Assembly (NCBI RefSeq): GCF_013248905.1
Contig: NZ_JABRVS010000001.1
Coordinates: 62,001 to 126,000 of the forward strand
Reading direction: 5' to 3'
Length of the DNA stretch: 64,000 bases
Source: Shewanella sp. VB17
GTDB taxonomy: Bacteria > Pseudomonadota > Gammaproteobacteria > Enterobacterales > Shewanellaceae
The notes under the pieces: model-generated
Seen by the model: only the letters and a program-made list of their open reading frames with translations
The model's database searches: none
What the model was told of the DNA's origin: nothing
Translations under genes and position numbers: made by a program
Shown: piece by piece, positions 56,817 through 64,000 of the stretch
Position numbering within the stretch: the stretch's first letter is position 1
How the letters are laid out: each line of letters starts with the position of its first letter

Positions 56817-57184
56817 GTTGCTTCTATCTCATCATGTAACCGACTCAACAAACCAAACGCCTGTTCTATCATTGGTAAAGTCACATCGCTAAATGGAATG
56901 CTCGCCGACAACACTAACGATTCTTGACCTAGCAGCCCACTCCTAATTAAAAAAGGCCAACCTTGCCCAATATGTGATAATCGTAATGCTTTGATATAAC
57001 TAGCAGATCGCCGATGCCATTCCACGTCTCGCGTCAAAAACAAAACTAGCTGATCTTGTACGACTTCAATATTTAACACGCCTCTTTGTTCAAACGAAAG
57101 TTGAACAATAGCCGTAGCTGAAAAGTCAGATTCTACCCCCGCTATATGACAGAACTCATCAACAGCACTTTTAATCCAATCCAT
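56813..57184 (-). CDS. sycN: Gatekeeper chaperone SycN/Pcr2
   Basis: A 123-residue CesT-type chaperone that acts with YscB on YopN. The start at 57184 (MDWIKSAVDEFCHIAGV) matches Yersinia SycN, which begins in a similar way; the ATG 54 bases upstream lies inside tyeA and is less likely. Further matches are the DVEWHRR segment and the C-terminal LPMIEQAFGLLSRLHDEIE. It overlaps tyeA by 14 bases. Confidence 0.88.
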   Translation of the reverse strand: MDWIKSAVDEFCHIAGVESDFSATAIVQLSFEQRGVLNIEVVQDQLVLFLTRDVEWHRRSASYIKALRLSHIGQGWPFLIRSGLLGQESLVLSASIPFSDVTLPMIEQAFGLLSRLHDEIEAT

Positions 57185-57449
57185 CAAGCATATCCTCTTC
57201 CTCTTCAATAGCACGATCTTGGGCATGTTGAGACGCATTAATCATATTTTGCCGCTGCTCTTCATCCGCAAATATTTCCGGAGGTATTAAACGTATCAGT
57301 TTTTTCACTTCACGAAAAAATGCAATCTTCTGTTCAATATCAACTACATTAGCTTTATCAGCTAGCCCCCAAATCTGATCAGCACCCACCCAACGTAGTT
57401 CCACTAATTGAATTAAATCCAACAAGAAGTCGGTTGTTTTATAAGCCAT
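57171..57449 (-). CDS. tyeA: Gatekeeper subunit TyeA/Pcr1
   Basis: A 92-residue helical protein that binds the YopN C-terminus to block effector release until host contact. LLDLIQLVELRWVGADQIWG and FFREVKKLIRLIPPEIFADE match the family. In some species it is fused to YopN; here the genes are separate, 11 bases apart. Confidence 0.93.
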   Translation of the reverse strand: MAYKTTDFLLDLIQLVELRWVGADQIWGLADKANVVDIEQKIAFFREVKKLIRLIPPEIFADEEQRQNMINASQHAQDRAIEEEEDMLDGLD

Positions 57450-57460
57450 AAAGAGATTAC

Positions 57461-58333
57461 CTACGCTATTATTGGAATCTTAACCCTATCAAACAAGGTC
57501 ACAACTTGTTCGTGCATTCCGTTGATAATTCTTAATTTATTCATATCCCCCATAAGTTGTTGCAACTTGCTTGACTCAATAGACGATCCTTGAACTTGTA
57601 AATCAGCACTTAATCCCTTAAGTAAAAAACTAATGGCATTGGGCATATTTTTTGTACCAAAACGTGTGAATATATCATTGAATGCATCCGCTAAACCGTG
57701 GTAATCAAGCACTGCATCTCGATAGAAATTTCGTAGGCCTTGAATATCACCAATGTCTTTGTTTGAACTAAATTCAACGGCAGTTTCATATATAATCAAA
57801 CCTGCCCTAACTTCAGCTCCTTGTTTTTCCGCCATCTGGGTCAAACTGGCGTCAATTAATCTCAGTAACGCCTCAGCTTCAGGTTTACCCGTTAATTGCT
57901 TTTTTGCCTCACTAAGAGCAACAAATTGATCACTGACATCGGCAGAATAGCTGTTAAGATAGGTAAGAAATTGTTGAGAAACACTGATATTCTGTTTAGT
58001 CAAATGACTAATAAAATCATTTAGCTTTTGTTGTTTTTCAAGCTCTGGAACTTTTTTCAGATACTCTTCAACTAACGCCTGTATTTCTGAAACAGCACCA
58101 TTGACATCTTGAACTTTACGCTTGCTGATATTTAACCCTTCGGTCTCAGAGGCTTTAAACGTCAGTTCTTCAGCCGCATCAAGTAAAGCCTTCGCATCTG
58201 GCTGCAATTTAACAACATCACCACGATAGTTGCCGTTAATGACACTTTTTTCAGCTAGATTTGTTACCGCAGTTTGAGCGAATAAACTTCTCGCATTAAC
58301 AACCGACTGCGGGCCGATATTATTGTCAGCCAT
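57461..58333 (-). CDS. yopN: Secretion gatekeeper YopN/SctW
   Basis: A 290-residue protein that plugs the channel together with TyeA, SycN and YscB until activation. The N-terminus is polar and secretion-signal like; the rest is helical with the typical SFLLKGLSADLQVQGSSIES region near the end. It is the first gene of the leftward yopN-yopD arm and is preceded by the candidate ExsA box at 58393-58416. Confidence 0.92.
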   Translation of the reverse strand: MADNNIGPQSVVNARSLFAQTAVTNLAEKSVINGNYRGDVVKLQPDAKALLDAAEELTFKASETEGLNISKRKVQDVNGAVSEIQALVEEYLKKVPELEKQQKLNDFISHLTKQNISVSQQFLTYLNSYSADVSDQFVALSEAKKQLTGKPEAEALLRLIDASLTQMAEKQGAEVRAGLIIYETAVEFSSNKDIGDIQGLRNFYRDAVLDYHGLADAFNDIFTRFGTKNMPNAISFLLKGLSADLQVQGSSIESSKLQQLMGDMNKLRIINGMHEQVVTLFDRVKIPIIA

Positions 58334-58392
58334 AAGTGAGAATTCATAGAGTTATAGATGTTATCAGTGTAAGAAATGTCACTAAAAAACGA

Positions 58393-58416
58393 TGCCAAAA
58401 TCCGTCGTTTTTTTTT
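58393..58416 (-). promoter_or_regulatory. Candidate ExsA-dependent promoter of the yopN operon
   Basis: On the minus strand, 60 bases before the yopN start: AAAA, five bases, GAC, six bases, TGGCA. This matches the P. aeruginosa ExsA consensus core (AAAA-N5-GNC-N6-TGNNA) exactly. A TACACT hexamer begins 21 bases beyond TGGCA, the same distance as TAAAAT at the exsD site. Confidence 0.68.
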
Positions 58417-58623
58417 AGCTGCCTGACTTCTTATCACTATTTCCCGTAAAAATTAACCTACTGCAACAACCATACGAGAGTGACATTGGTTCGCGAATAA
58501 TCATCCGTTTTAATAACAGCATTCTTCAGCTCTTTCACCAAGATCCTATTTAGACGTTTTTCTACAAACTTACTACCCAAATTTGATATATGTTTTTGGC
58601 GCGTCTGCCTATTATCACCTCAT

Positions 58624-59967
58624 ATGAATACCGACACTACTTCAGTAAAAGTTGATCTGAATTATATCCCTGACACCATTATGCAGGCCACGACTAGAGG
58701 CCGGCTAATTCAGATCCGCGGCAGAGTCACCCAAGTAACAGGCACCATCATTAAAGCTGTGGTGCCAGGTGTTAGAGTGGGCGAACTTTGTGAGCTAAAA
58801 AACCCTGACCATTCTCTCTCTTTACTTGCTGAAGTCGTTGGTTTTCAACAGCATCACGCCCTCTTGACTCCTTTAGGTGAAATGCAAGGCATTTCATCTA
58901 ATACCGAGGTAAGTCCAACAGGAAAGACACACCAGGTACCAGTAGGTGAGCATCTACTAGGGCAAGTCCTTGATGGACTCGGCCGGCCTCTCTCGGGTAA
59001 TCCACTCCAAGAATCAACGCAATTTTACCCAGTATATCAAGAAGCTCCACCGCCGATGAGTCGTAAAATAATCACCAAACCTATATCACTTGGGATAAGA
59101 GCAATAGATGGGTTATTAACCTGCGGCGAAGGACAACGATTGGGCATTTTTGCCGGAGCAGGCGGTGGTAAAAGCACATTGCTCGCTAAAATTATACGCT
59201 CTGCCGATGTTGATATCATTGTACTGGCATTAATCGGTGAGCGTGGTCGAGAAGTGAGAGAGTTTATCGAATCAGATCTTGGTGAAGAAGGGCTTAAACG
59301 TTCCGTCATCGTAGTGGCGACATCAGACCGTCCTGCTATGGAACGTGTAAAAGCCGCTTTTGTCGCCACATCAATTGCTGAATATTTCCGCGATCAAGGT
59401 AAAAGAGTCTTATTACTCATGGACTCAGTAACGCGCTTTGCCAGAGCCCAGCGCGAAATAGGCCTCGCATCTGGTGAGCCACCGACTAGGAGGGGCTATC
59501 CACCTTCTGTTTTCGCTGAGTTGCCAAAATTAATGGAACGTTCTGGCCAATCAGATAAAGGCTCTATTACGGCGTTATATACCGTACTGGTTGAAGGCGA
59601 CGACATGACCGAACCTATTGCCGATGAGACACGATCCATTTTAGATGGTCATATTATACTCTCTCGCAAGTTGGCTGCTGCGAATCACTACCCTGCAATC
59701 GATATACTTCGTTCAGCAAGCAGAGTGATGAACAACATCGTTGAAAGTCAACAGAAGCTATCTGCCGGTACCTTGAGAGAGCTCATGGCTAAATATGAAG
59801 AAGTGGAGCTACTGCTTAAAATTGGAGAATATCAAGTAGGCTCAGATAAATTAGCCGATAAAGCGATTGCACAACAAGATGCTATTAATGCATTTCTTCG
59901 CCAAAGAACTGAGGAGCAAAGCACTCTTACAGATACCATCGAACAAATGGTTCAGTTGGCCACATAA
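58624..59967 (+). CDS. sctN: Type III secretion ATPase YscN/SctN
   Basis: The injectisome ATPase, 447 residues, which strips chaperones and unfolds substrates. Walker A is GAGGGKST at 178-185, Walker B lies in VLLLMDSVTRFARAQREIGL, and ASGEPPTRRGYPPSVFAELP is the family signature. It heads the rightward yscN-T operon, divergent from yopN with a 290-base gap. Confidence 0.97.
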   Translation: MNTDTTSVKVDLNYIPDTIMQATTRGRLIQIRGRVTQVTGTIIKAVVPGVRVGELCELKNPDHSLSLLAEVVGFQQHHALLTPLGEMQGISSNTEVSPTGKTHQVPVGEHLLGQVLDGLGRPLSGNPLQESTQFYPVYQEAPPPMSRKIITKPISLGIRAIDGLLTCGEGQRLGIFAGAGGGKSTLLAKIIRSADVDIIVLALIGERGREVREFIESDLGEEGLKRSVIVVATSDRPAMERVKAAFVATSIAEYFRDQGKRVLLLMDSVTRFARAQREIGLASGEPPTRRGYPPSVFAELPKLMERSGQSDKGSITALYTVLVEGDDMTEPIADETRSILDGHIILSRKLAAANHYPAIDILRSASRVMNNIVESQQKLSAGTLRELMAKYEEVELLLKIGEYQVGSDKLADKAIAQQDAINAFLRQRTEEQSTLTDTIEQMVQLAT

Positions 59968-60440
59968 TGATCACGCAAATCTTACAAATAAAACAGCTTA
60001 AAGCCGAACGTGCCGAATACGCACTGCAGAAGCAGCAACACACTCTCACACAGGCTAACGCCCGTGTGAATCAAGCATGCCAAGCAGTCATAGATTACAA
60101 AAATTGGCGGCAAACAGAAGAACATCAACTTTTTGCTCAAGCCAAAGAGTCTTGCTTAAAACTAAAAGAACTCGATGAGTTACAACAGCATATTGCAATT
60201 TTACACGACAAAGAAGCACAACTGAAATTAGAATTAGCCGAAATAGAGCTTAATAGAGATCATCAACAAACAATATTAAAGCAATGCCAAAAAGACGTAT
60301 TACTTGCCAATAAAGCCGTAGAAAAAATTCATATATTAAAACAGCAAGATGACATCGAACAACGATACCAAGCTCAACATCAAGAAGAAATTGAACAAGA
60401 AGATCGACTCACTATGTCTACAGGAGAATGCCCTTGTTAA
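59967..60440 (+). CDS. sctO: Type III secretion stalk protein YscO/SctO
   Basis: A 157-residue coiled-coil protein, the counterpart of FliJ, acting on the ATPase and YscV. Nearly the whole length is Gln/Glu/Lys-rich helix (AEYALQKQQHTLTQANARVN). It overlaps yscN by 1 base and yscP by 13. Confidence 0.9.
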   Translation: MITQILQIKQLKAERAEYALQKQQHTLTQANARVNQACQAVIDYKNWRQTEEHQLFAQAKESCLKLKELDELQQHIAILHDKEAQLKLELAEIELNRDHQQTILKQCQKDVLLANKAVEKIHILKQQDDIEQRYQAQHQEEIEQEDRLTMSTGECPC

Positions 60441-61609
60441 CCCCAAAAGAGCCCTTGAAGACTGAAAATCAGCACACAATTAATACGATTAGAGACATAA
60501 ATGTGGCCAAAAAGAGTTCCATACATCGTTTTGAACACGCTATGAATACACCATTAAATAAAGCCAATATTAAAAAATCTGGTCAAAATGAACATATTTC
60601 ACTACCAGAAACAGACAATCAAGATATTCACACGCAAAAAGAAGACACAAGCCATACTGCAGGAAGTATCATTTTGGCAAATATTCACACTCGCGATCTC
60701 ATCAACACACAAGGACGCACTTTTGTCAGTCAATTAGTGGGGCGCATCCAAAATTCAGCGAACGTGTTAGCAGAACGCATACAGAATACAGCCCACCAGC
60801 TAGCAAAAAATGTACACTCTTTTGCCCCTAACCTGGTTAGTCATAACAAAATTCAATTGGTATTAGCTCAAGGTAAACTTAAAGGAACTGAGAGCACTAT
60901 CACACTGCAAAATAATCAGCCGATAGCCACCTTGGCTCACAGCGGTCAACATACTGCACAGCTAAAAAAAATGCATCCTGAATTATTCGAAAAATTACCA
61001 AGAAGCCTCAAAACGACACCCAGCAATACAACTCATGCTCAAGCTAACAAGCCAGCTCTAAGTCACTTGATGGACACTGGGGATAAACCAGCGGAGCTTA
61101 TCGTTAACAATAAACGATACAATAATATAGCCCAAGAAAATACTCATACACCAAATCAAGCTATAAATCAGCTCAGTAATACACCCGGTAATATTATTTT
61201 GACAAATATCAAAACAAATGAGCCCATCAACACACAGCTGCACAACCTAGTCAGCCAGTTGGTCGAGCGTGTACAAATTGTAGTCCCCAATCTTGCAAAT
61301 CAAAACAGCGTCCAATTGGTATTAGATCAAGGTAAACTTAAAGGGACTGAGATCACTATCACACTGCAAAATAATCAGCTACTAGTCACCTTGGCTCACA
61401 GCGGTCAACATACTGAACTACTACAAAAAATGCATCCTGAATTACTCGAAAGATTACAAAGGATAAACACAGATCAACAAGTACGTATCGTGACAATGAG
61501 CCATGAACAACACAATCAGCATTCAGGTCGAGAACAAGGACATCAGCAAGAGTCCAACCAAAAATCTCGTATCCTTGATTATTGGTTAGAGGAACAAGAG
61601 AATGCTTAG
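60428..61609 (+). CDS. sctP: Needle-length ruler and substrate-switch protein YscP/SctP with duplicated switch domain
   Basis: YscP is secreted through the growing needle, measures its length, and then makes YscU switch from needle parts to later substrates by its C-terminal T3S4 domain. This 393-residue protein has an N-terminal disordered region (1-75), then the T3S4-like unit twice: residues about 79-192 and 254-345, each containing the core IQLVL-x-QGKLKGTE and LAHSGQHT (second copy VQLVLDQGKLKGTEITITLQ). The first copy has 22 extra residues. A polar Gln/His tail follows. Such a duplicated switch domain is unusual. Confidence 0.85.
   Translation: MPLLTPKEPLKTENQHTINTIRDINVAKKSSIHRFEHAMNTPLNKANIKKSGQNEHISLPETDNQDIHTQKEDTSHTAGSIILANIHTRDLINTQGRTFVSQLVGRIQNSANVLAERIQNTAHQLAKNVHSFAPNLVSHNKIQLVLAQGKLKGTESTITLQNNQPIATLAHSGQHTAQLKKMHPELFEKLPRSLKTTPSNTTHAQANKPALSHLMDTGDKPAELIVNNKRYNNIAQENTHTPNQAINQLSNTPGNIILTNIKTNEPINTQLHNLVSQLVERVQIVVPNLANQNSVQLVLDQGKLKGTEITITLQNNQLLVTLAHSGQHTELLQKMHPELLERLQRINTDQQVRIVTMSHEQHNQHSGREQGHQQESNQKSRILDYWLEEQENA
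60662..61463 (+). repeat. In-frame duplication inside yscP (two copies)
   Basis: Copy 1 (from about 60662) and copy 2 (from about 61187, to about 61463) share long stretches of near-identical DNA, for example ttggtattag at 60857 and 61316 onward, and ATGCATCCTGAATTA at 60971 and 61430. In the second part of the copies the offset is 459 bases (153 codons); in the first part it is 525, because copy 1 carries 66 additional bases. The high DNA identity suggests a recent duplication or gene conversion. Confidence 0.88.
60745..60843 (+). repeat. Three tandem 33-nt units in copy 1 of the yscP duplication
   Basis: Copy 1 contains RIQNSANVLAE, RIQNTAHQLAK and NVHSFAPNLVS in tandem, where copy 2 has only the one 11-residue unit RVQIVVPNLAN. 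The first two units are similar at DNA level (both start cgcat-ca-aat-cag). The 66 extra bases equal exactly two units, so copy 1 grew by 11-residue steps. Confidence 0.7.
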
Positions 61610-62555
61610 CCTACCATTCCCGAAAATAGACAGCCAAACTGTCGCTCTCAATAATCTACTCCGCAGTCGAGCACAAAGTTTTCATATTGACGACCAACTA
61701 TCACTGGCTGCAGAACTTGGAAAACGCCCTAGTATTAAAGGCTATGAACTTGAGTGTATTATCGGGTCGAAAAACGTTATCTTGTTAATTCAAGCAGAGC
61801 AAACCCAAGGATATCTTAATACATTACTCCAAGGCACTCCGTTTAATCTCTTACCTGAATTACTACAGTTAGAATTTATAGCAGCAGCGATAGCCCCTTA
61901 TCAAACATTGTTAGCTGATACCTTCGGACAGCAAGCAGTCATCGCTTCAATAAGAACCATAGAAATAGCCGCCAGCGATGTCATGTCTGGATGCATTAAC
62001 ATTATAAATCAACAAATCGGTATCACATGTTGGATTAAAAATGATCCTAAATTCATTTTTGCGGCACTCCCTCCAGCACCGTCAACGATTGGCAATCATA
62101 TTCCATTGCTATATTCATTGGCAATTGGCTATACCAGCTTAAGCTTAGATGAAACAAAATCACTGCAACCTGGTGATATCATATTCTTTGATATCAACCA
62201 TTTAACTGACAGTCGTGCCGTTTTAATTATCGAAAACAAACCCATTTGGCATTGTAGCTTAATTGATAATCAAATCACCATCACAGCAGCAGAAATAGAG
62301 AACCCTATGCCTTCAGATAATACAGATATTCAATCCCTCCCCATTAATATTTCATTTGAAATTGGTGAGCAGACAGTCACAGTAGCGGAATTAAGTCAGT
62401 TACAAGAACAATTTGTTTTCGAACTATCAGGTCCGCTCGACCAACCCGTAAAACTAAAGGCAAATGGCAAAGTATTAGCCACAGGTGAACTCGTCAAGAT
62501 TAATGAGCATCTGGGTGTCAGGGTTATCAATTTAATGAATAAAGAAATTAGCTAG
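61602..62555 (+). CDS. sctQ: Type III secretion C-ring protein YscQ/SctQ
   Basis: The sorting-platform pod protein, 317 residues, homologous to FliM/FliN. The C-terminal SpoA domain is clear (INISFEIGEQTVTVAELSQL, LKANGKVLATGELVKINEHL). A possible internal start could give the separate C-terminal fragment known in Yersinia; I did not find a strong internal ribosome site. It overlaps yscP by 8 bases. Confidence 0.94.
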   Translation: MLSLPFPKIDSQTVALNNLLRSRAQSFHIDDQLSLAAELGKRPSIKGYELECIIGSKNVILLIQAEQTQGYLNTLLQGTPFNLLPELLQLEFIAAAIAPYQTLLADTFGQQAVIASIRTIEIAASDVMSGCINIINQQIGITCWIKNDPKFIFAALPPAPSTIGNHIPLLYSLAIGYTSLSLDETKSLQPGDIIFFDINHLTDSRAVLIIENKPIWHCSLIDNQITITAAEIENPMPSDNTDIQSLPINISFEIGEQTVTVAELSQLQEQFVFELSGPLDQPVKLKANGKVLATGELVKINEHLGVRVINLMNKEIS

Positions 62556-62557
62556 TT

Positions 62558-63208
62558 ATGTTTGAATTACCCGATACATTTAACCTCATTATCACGTTAG
62601 CTTTAATGGCTTTAGTCCCCTTTATTGCTGTGATGGCGACTTCATTTATAAAAATAGCGGTTGTCTTCTCGCTATTACGAAATGCATTAGGCGTACAACA
62701 AATCCCACCGAATATGGCAATGTACGGTTTTGCCATCATTTTGTCTATTTACATCATGGCCCCCGTGGGCTTTGAGACTTTCGATTACATCAAAGAGCAC
62801 AAAGTCAGCATTGAAAATACTGATAGTTTGCAAAACTTTGCCGATGAAGGACTTAACCCTTATCGACATTTTTTGCAAAAACACATACGTGAAACTGAGC
62901 AAGATTTCTTTGTTGATACAACCAAAACGCTATGGCCTAAAAAATACTCAGACAGACTAGAACCAGACAGTTTATTTATTTTATTGCCTGCCTTCACCGT
63001 CAGCGAGCTAACTCGAGCCTTCGAGATCGGTTTCTTAATATACCTTCCTTTTATTGCTATCGATTTGATCATATCTAATATTTTGCTAGCAATGGGGATG
63101 ATGATGGTTTCACCCATGACGATTTCTCTGCCTTTCAAGTTACTTTTATTTGTATTGCTAAATGGCTGGACTCAACTCACACATGGCTTAGTCATGAGTT
63201 ATAGCTAG
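62558..63208 (+). CDS. sctR: Type III secretion export gate protein YscR/SctR
   Basis: Homologue of FliP, 216 residues, four membrane segments and no signal peptide. Family segments are ATSFIKIAVVFSLLRNALGV and ELTRAFEIGFLIYLPFIAID. It starts 2 bases after yscQ. Confidence 0.97.
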   Translation: MFELPDTFNLIITLALMALVPFIAVMATSFIKIAVVFSLLRNALGVQQIPPNMAMYGFAIILSIYIMAPVGFETFDYIKEHKVSIENTDSLQNFADEGLNPYRHFLQKHIRETEQDFFVDTTKTLWPKKYSDRLEPDSLFILLPAFTVSELTRAFEIGFLIYLPFIAIDLIISNILLAMGMMMVSPMTISLPFKLLLFVLLNGWTQLTHGLVMSYS

Positions 63209-63216
63209 GAGCTAAA

Positions 63217-63483
63217 ATGGAAGTTGCAGAAGTGATTCACTTTACCTCTCAGACATTAATACTTGTAATGATGCTGTCTATGCCACCAATATTAGCGGCT
63301 GCAATCGTTGGCACCTTAGTCTCGCTACTTCAAGCATTAACACAAATTCAGGAACAGACTTTAGGCTTTGTTGCTAAATTAATCGCTGTGATTATATCCC
63401 TGTTTGTCACCGCTTCTTGGCTAGGTTCGGAACTCTATAGCTTTACAGAAATTATCTTCAATAAAATACCTTTGATACCATGA
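63217..63483 (+). CDS. sctS: Type III secretion export gate protein YscS/SctS
   Basis: Homologue of FliQ, 88 residues, two membrane helices with PPILAAAIVGTLVSLLQALT. Its stop overlaps the yscT start by ATGA. Confidence 0.97.
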   Translation: MEVAEVIHFTSQTLILVMMLSMPPILAAAIVGTLVSLLQALTQIQEQTLGFVAKLIAVIISLFVTASWLGSELYSFTEIIFNKIPLIP

Positions 63484-64000
63484 CAACAGAAGAATTACAG
63501 CATTTTTTTCTTGTCTATAGCATGACATTACCCCGACTATTTGGCTGTTTTATTATGCTCCCTATTTTAAGTAAACAGATGTTAGGGAGTAACTTGCTGC
63601 GTAATGGCATTATTTGTTCAATGGCACTCTTTCTTTACCCTGTAATCGCCACTCAAGCACAACCAGTAAGTATTGATGGTATAACGCTAGTGATGGTACT
63701 CGCCAAAGAGATTTTACTGGGATTATTAATCAGTTTCGTGGTTGCTATCCCTTTTTGGGCCATTGAAGCAACAGGATTCTTTATCGACAACCAGCGTGGG
63801 GCGACTCTTGCTAGCTCTTTCAACCCAGCATTGGGACAGCAATCCACTCCCACTGGTATATTGTTAACTCAAACGTTAATTACGCTTTTCTTTGTTAGCG
63901 GTAGTTTTCTGGCTTTTTTTGCAGCCATTTTCGACAGTTATAAACATTGGCCTGTCATGACTTTCTTTCCTGAAATCACTGAGCAATGGGTCGACTTTTT
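63480..64000 (+). CDS. sctT: Type III secretion export gate protein YscT/SctT, cut by the window edge
   Basis: The frame opens at the ATG at 63480, overlapping the yscS stop by 4 bases, and runs to the window end (173 residues). Homologue of FliR: MTLPRLFGCFIMLPIL at the N-terminus and ATGFFIDNQRGATLASSFNP in the middle are family segments. YscU should follow outside the window. Confidence 0.95.
   Translation, partial: MTTEELQHFFLVYSMTLPRLFGCFIMLPILSKQMLGSNLLRNGIICSMALFLYPVIATQAQPVSIDGITLVMVLAKEILLGLLISFVVAIPFWAIEATGFFIDNQRGATLASSFNPALGQQSTPTGILLTQTLITLFFVSGSFLAFFAAIFDSYKHWPVMTFFPEITEQWVDF

Noticed and set aside
58382..58420. AAAAAACGA/TCGTTTTTT stem as a terminator
   Set aside because: The paired part is mostly A-T, it lies in a divergent promoter gap with no gene ending into it, and the same bases form the candidate ExsA box.
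1..64000. CRISPR arrays, rRNA or tRNA genes
   Set aside because: I saw no regular spaced repeats and no sequence that I could recognise as rRNA or fold as a tRNA.

Overview
The window looks like chromosomal DNA of a marine, probably psychrophilic, gammaproteobacterium of the Shewanella type. The evidence is the housekeeping set (selD-mnmH, cysQ-nudE-yrfG, rlmF, a stand-alone fliL-like gene beside ubiC), a secreted M6 protease with a GlyGly-CTERM-like tail, a lateral-type flagellar cluster with lafK and motY, and AT-rich intergenic DNA. The genus is inferred from gene content only.

Layout. 1-5056: ordinary metabolic genes. 5267-7644: an IS4-type insertion sequence with a broken gene at each edge. 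7695-11528: small accessory genes (acetyltransferase, isochorismatase-like hydrolase, a decayed gene, a MarR regulator with a DmeF-like cation exporter and a candidate operator, and a 63-residue small protein). 11970-27093: a lateral flagellar block of two divergent arms, fliMNPQR-flhBA leftward and motY-lafK-fliEFGHIJ rightward, split by 640 bases of AT-rich DNA. Hook, filament and motAB genes are not in the window. 27166-28713: a GH3-family acyl-adenylase gene flanked by related palindromes. 29057-37929: core and accessory chromosomal genes.

37987 to the right edge: an Ysc/Psc-type type III secretion system (injectisome), running off the window inside yscT. It has the basal body, needle and ruler (yscB-L, yscN-T), translocators and tip (yopD, yopB, lcrH, lcrV, lcrG, lcrR), gatekeeper set (yopN, tyeA, sycN, yscX, yscY, yscV) and the ExsA-ExsD-ExsC-ExsE control circuit with an ExsB/YscW pilotin. 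Order matches the Pseudomonas/Yersinia layout, except that exsC-exsE lies on the opposite strand from exsB-exsA. No effector gene is recognisable here.

Most notable: (1) the needle-length protein YscP carries its C-terminal substrate-switch domain twice, with near-identical DNA, and the upstream copy also has added 33-nt repeats; (2) two candidate ExsA promoters, before exsD and yopN, share the same spacing; (3) exsCE is inverted; (4) GH3 sits between related palindromes; (5) the lateral FliM lacks the CheY-binding peptide and FlhB has NPNH instead of NPTH.
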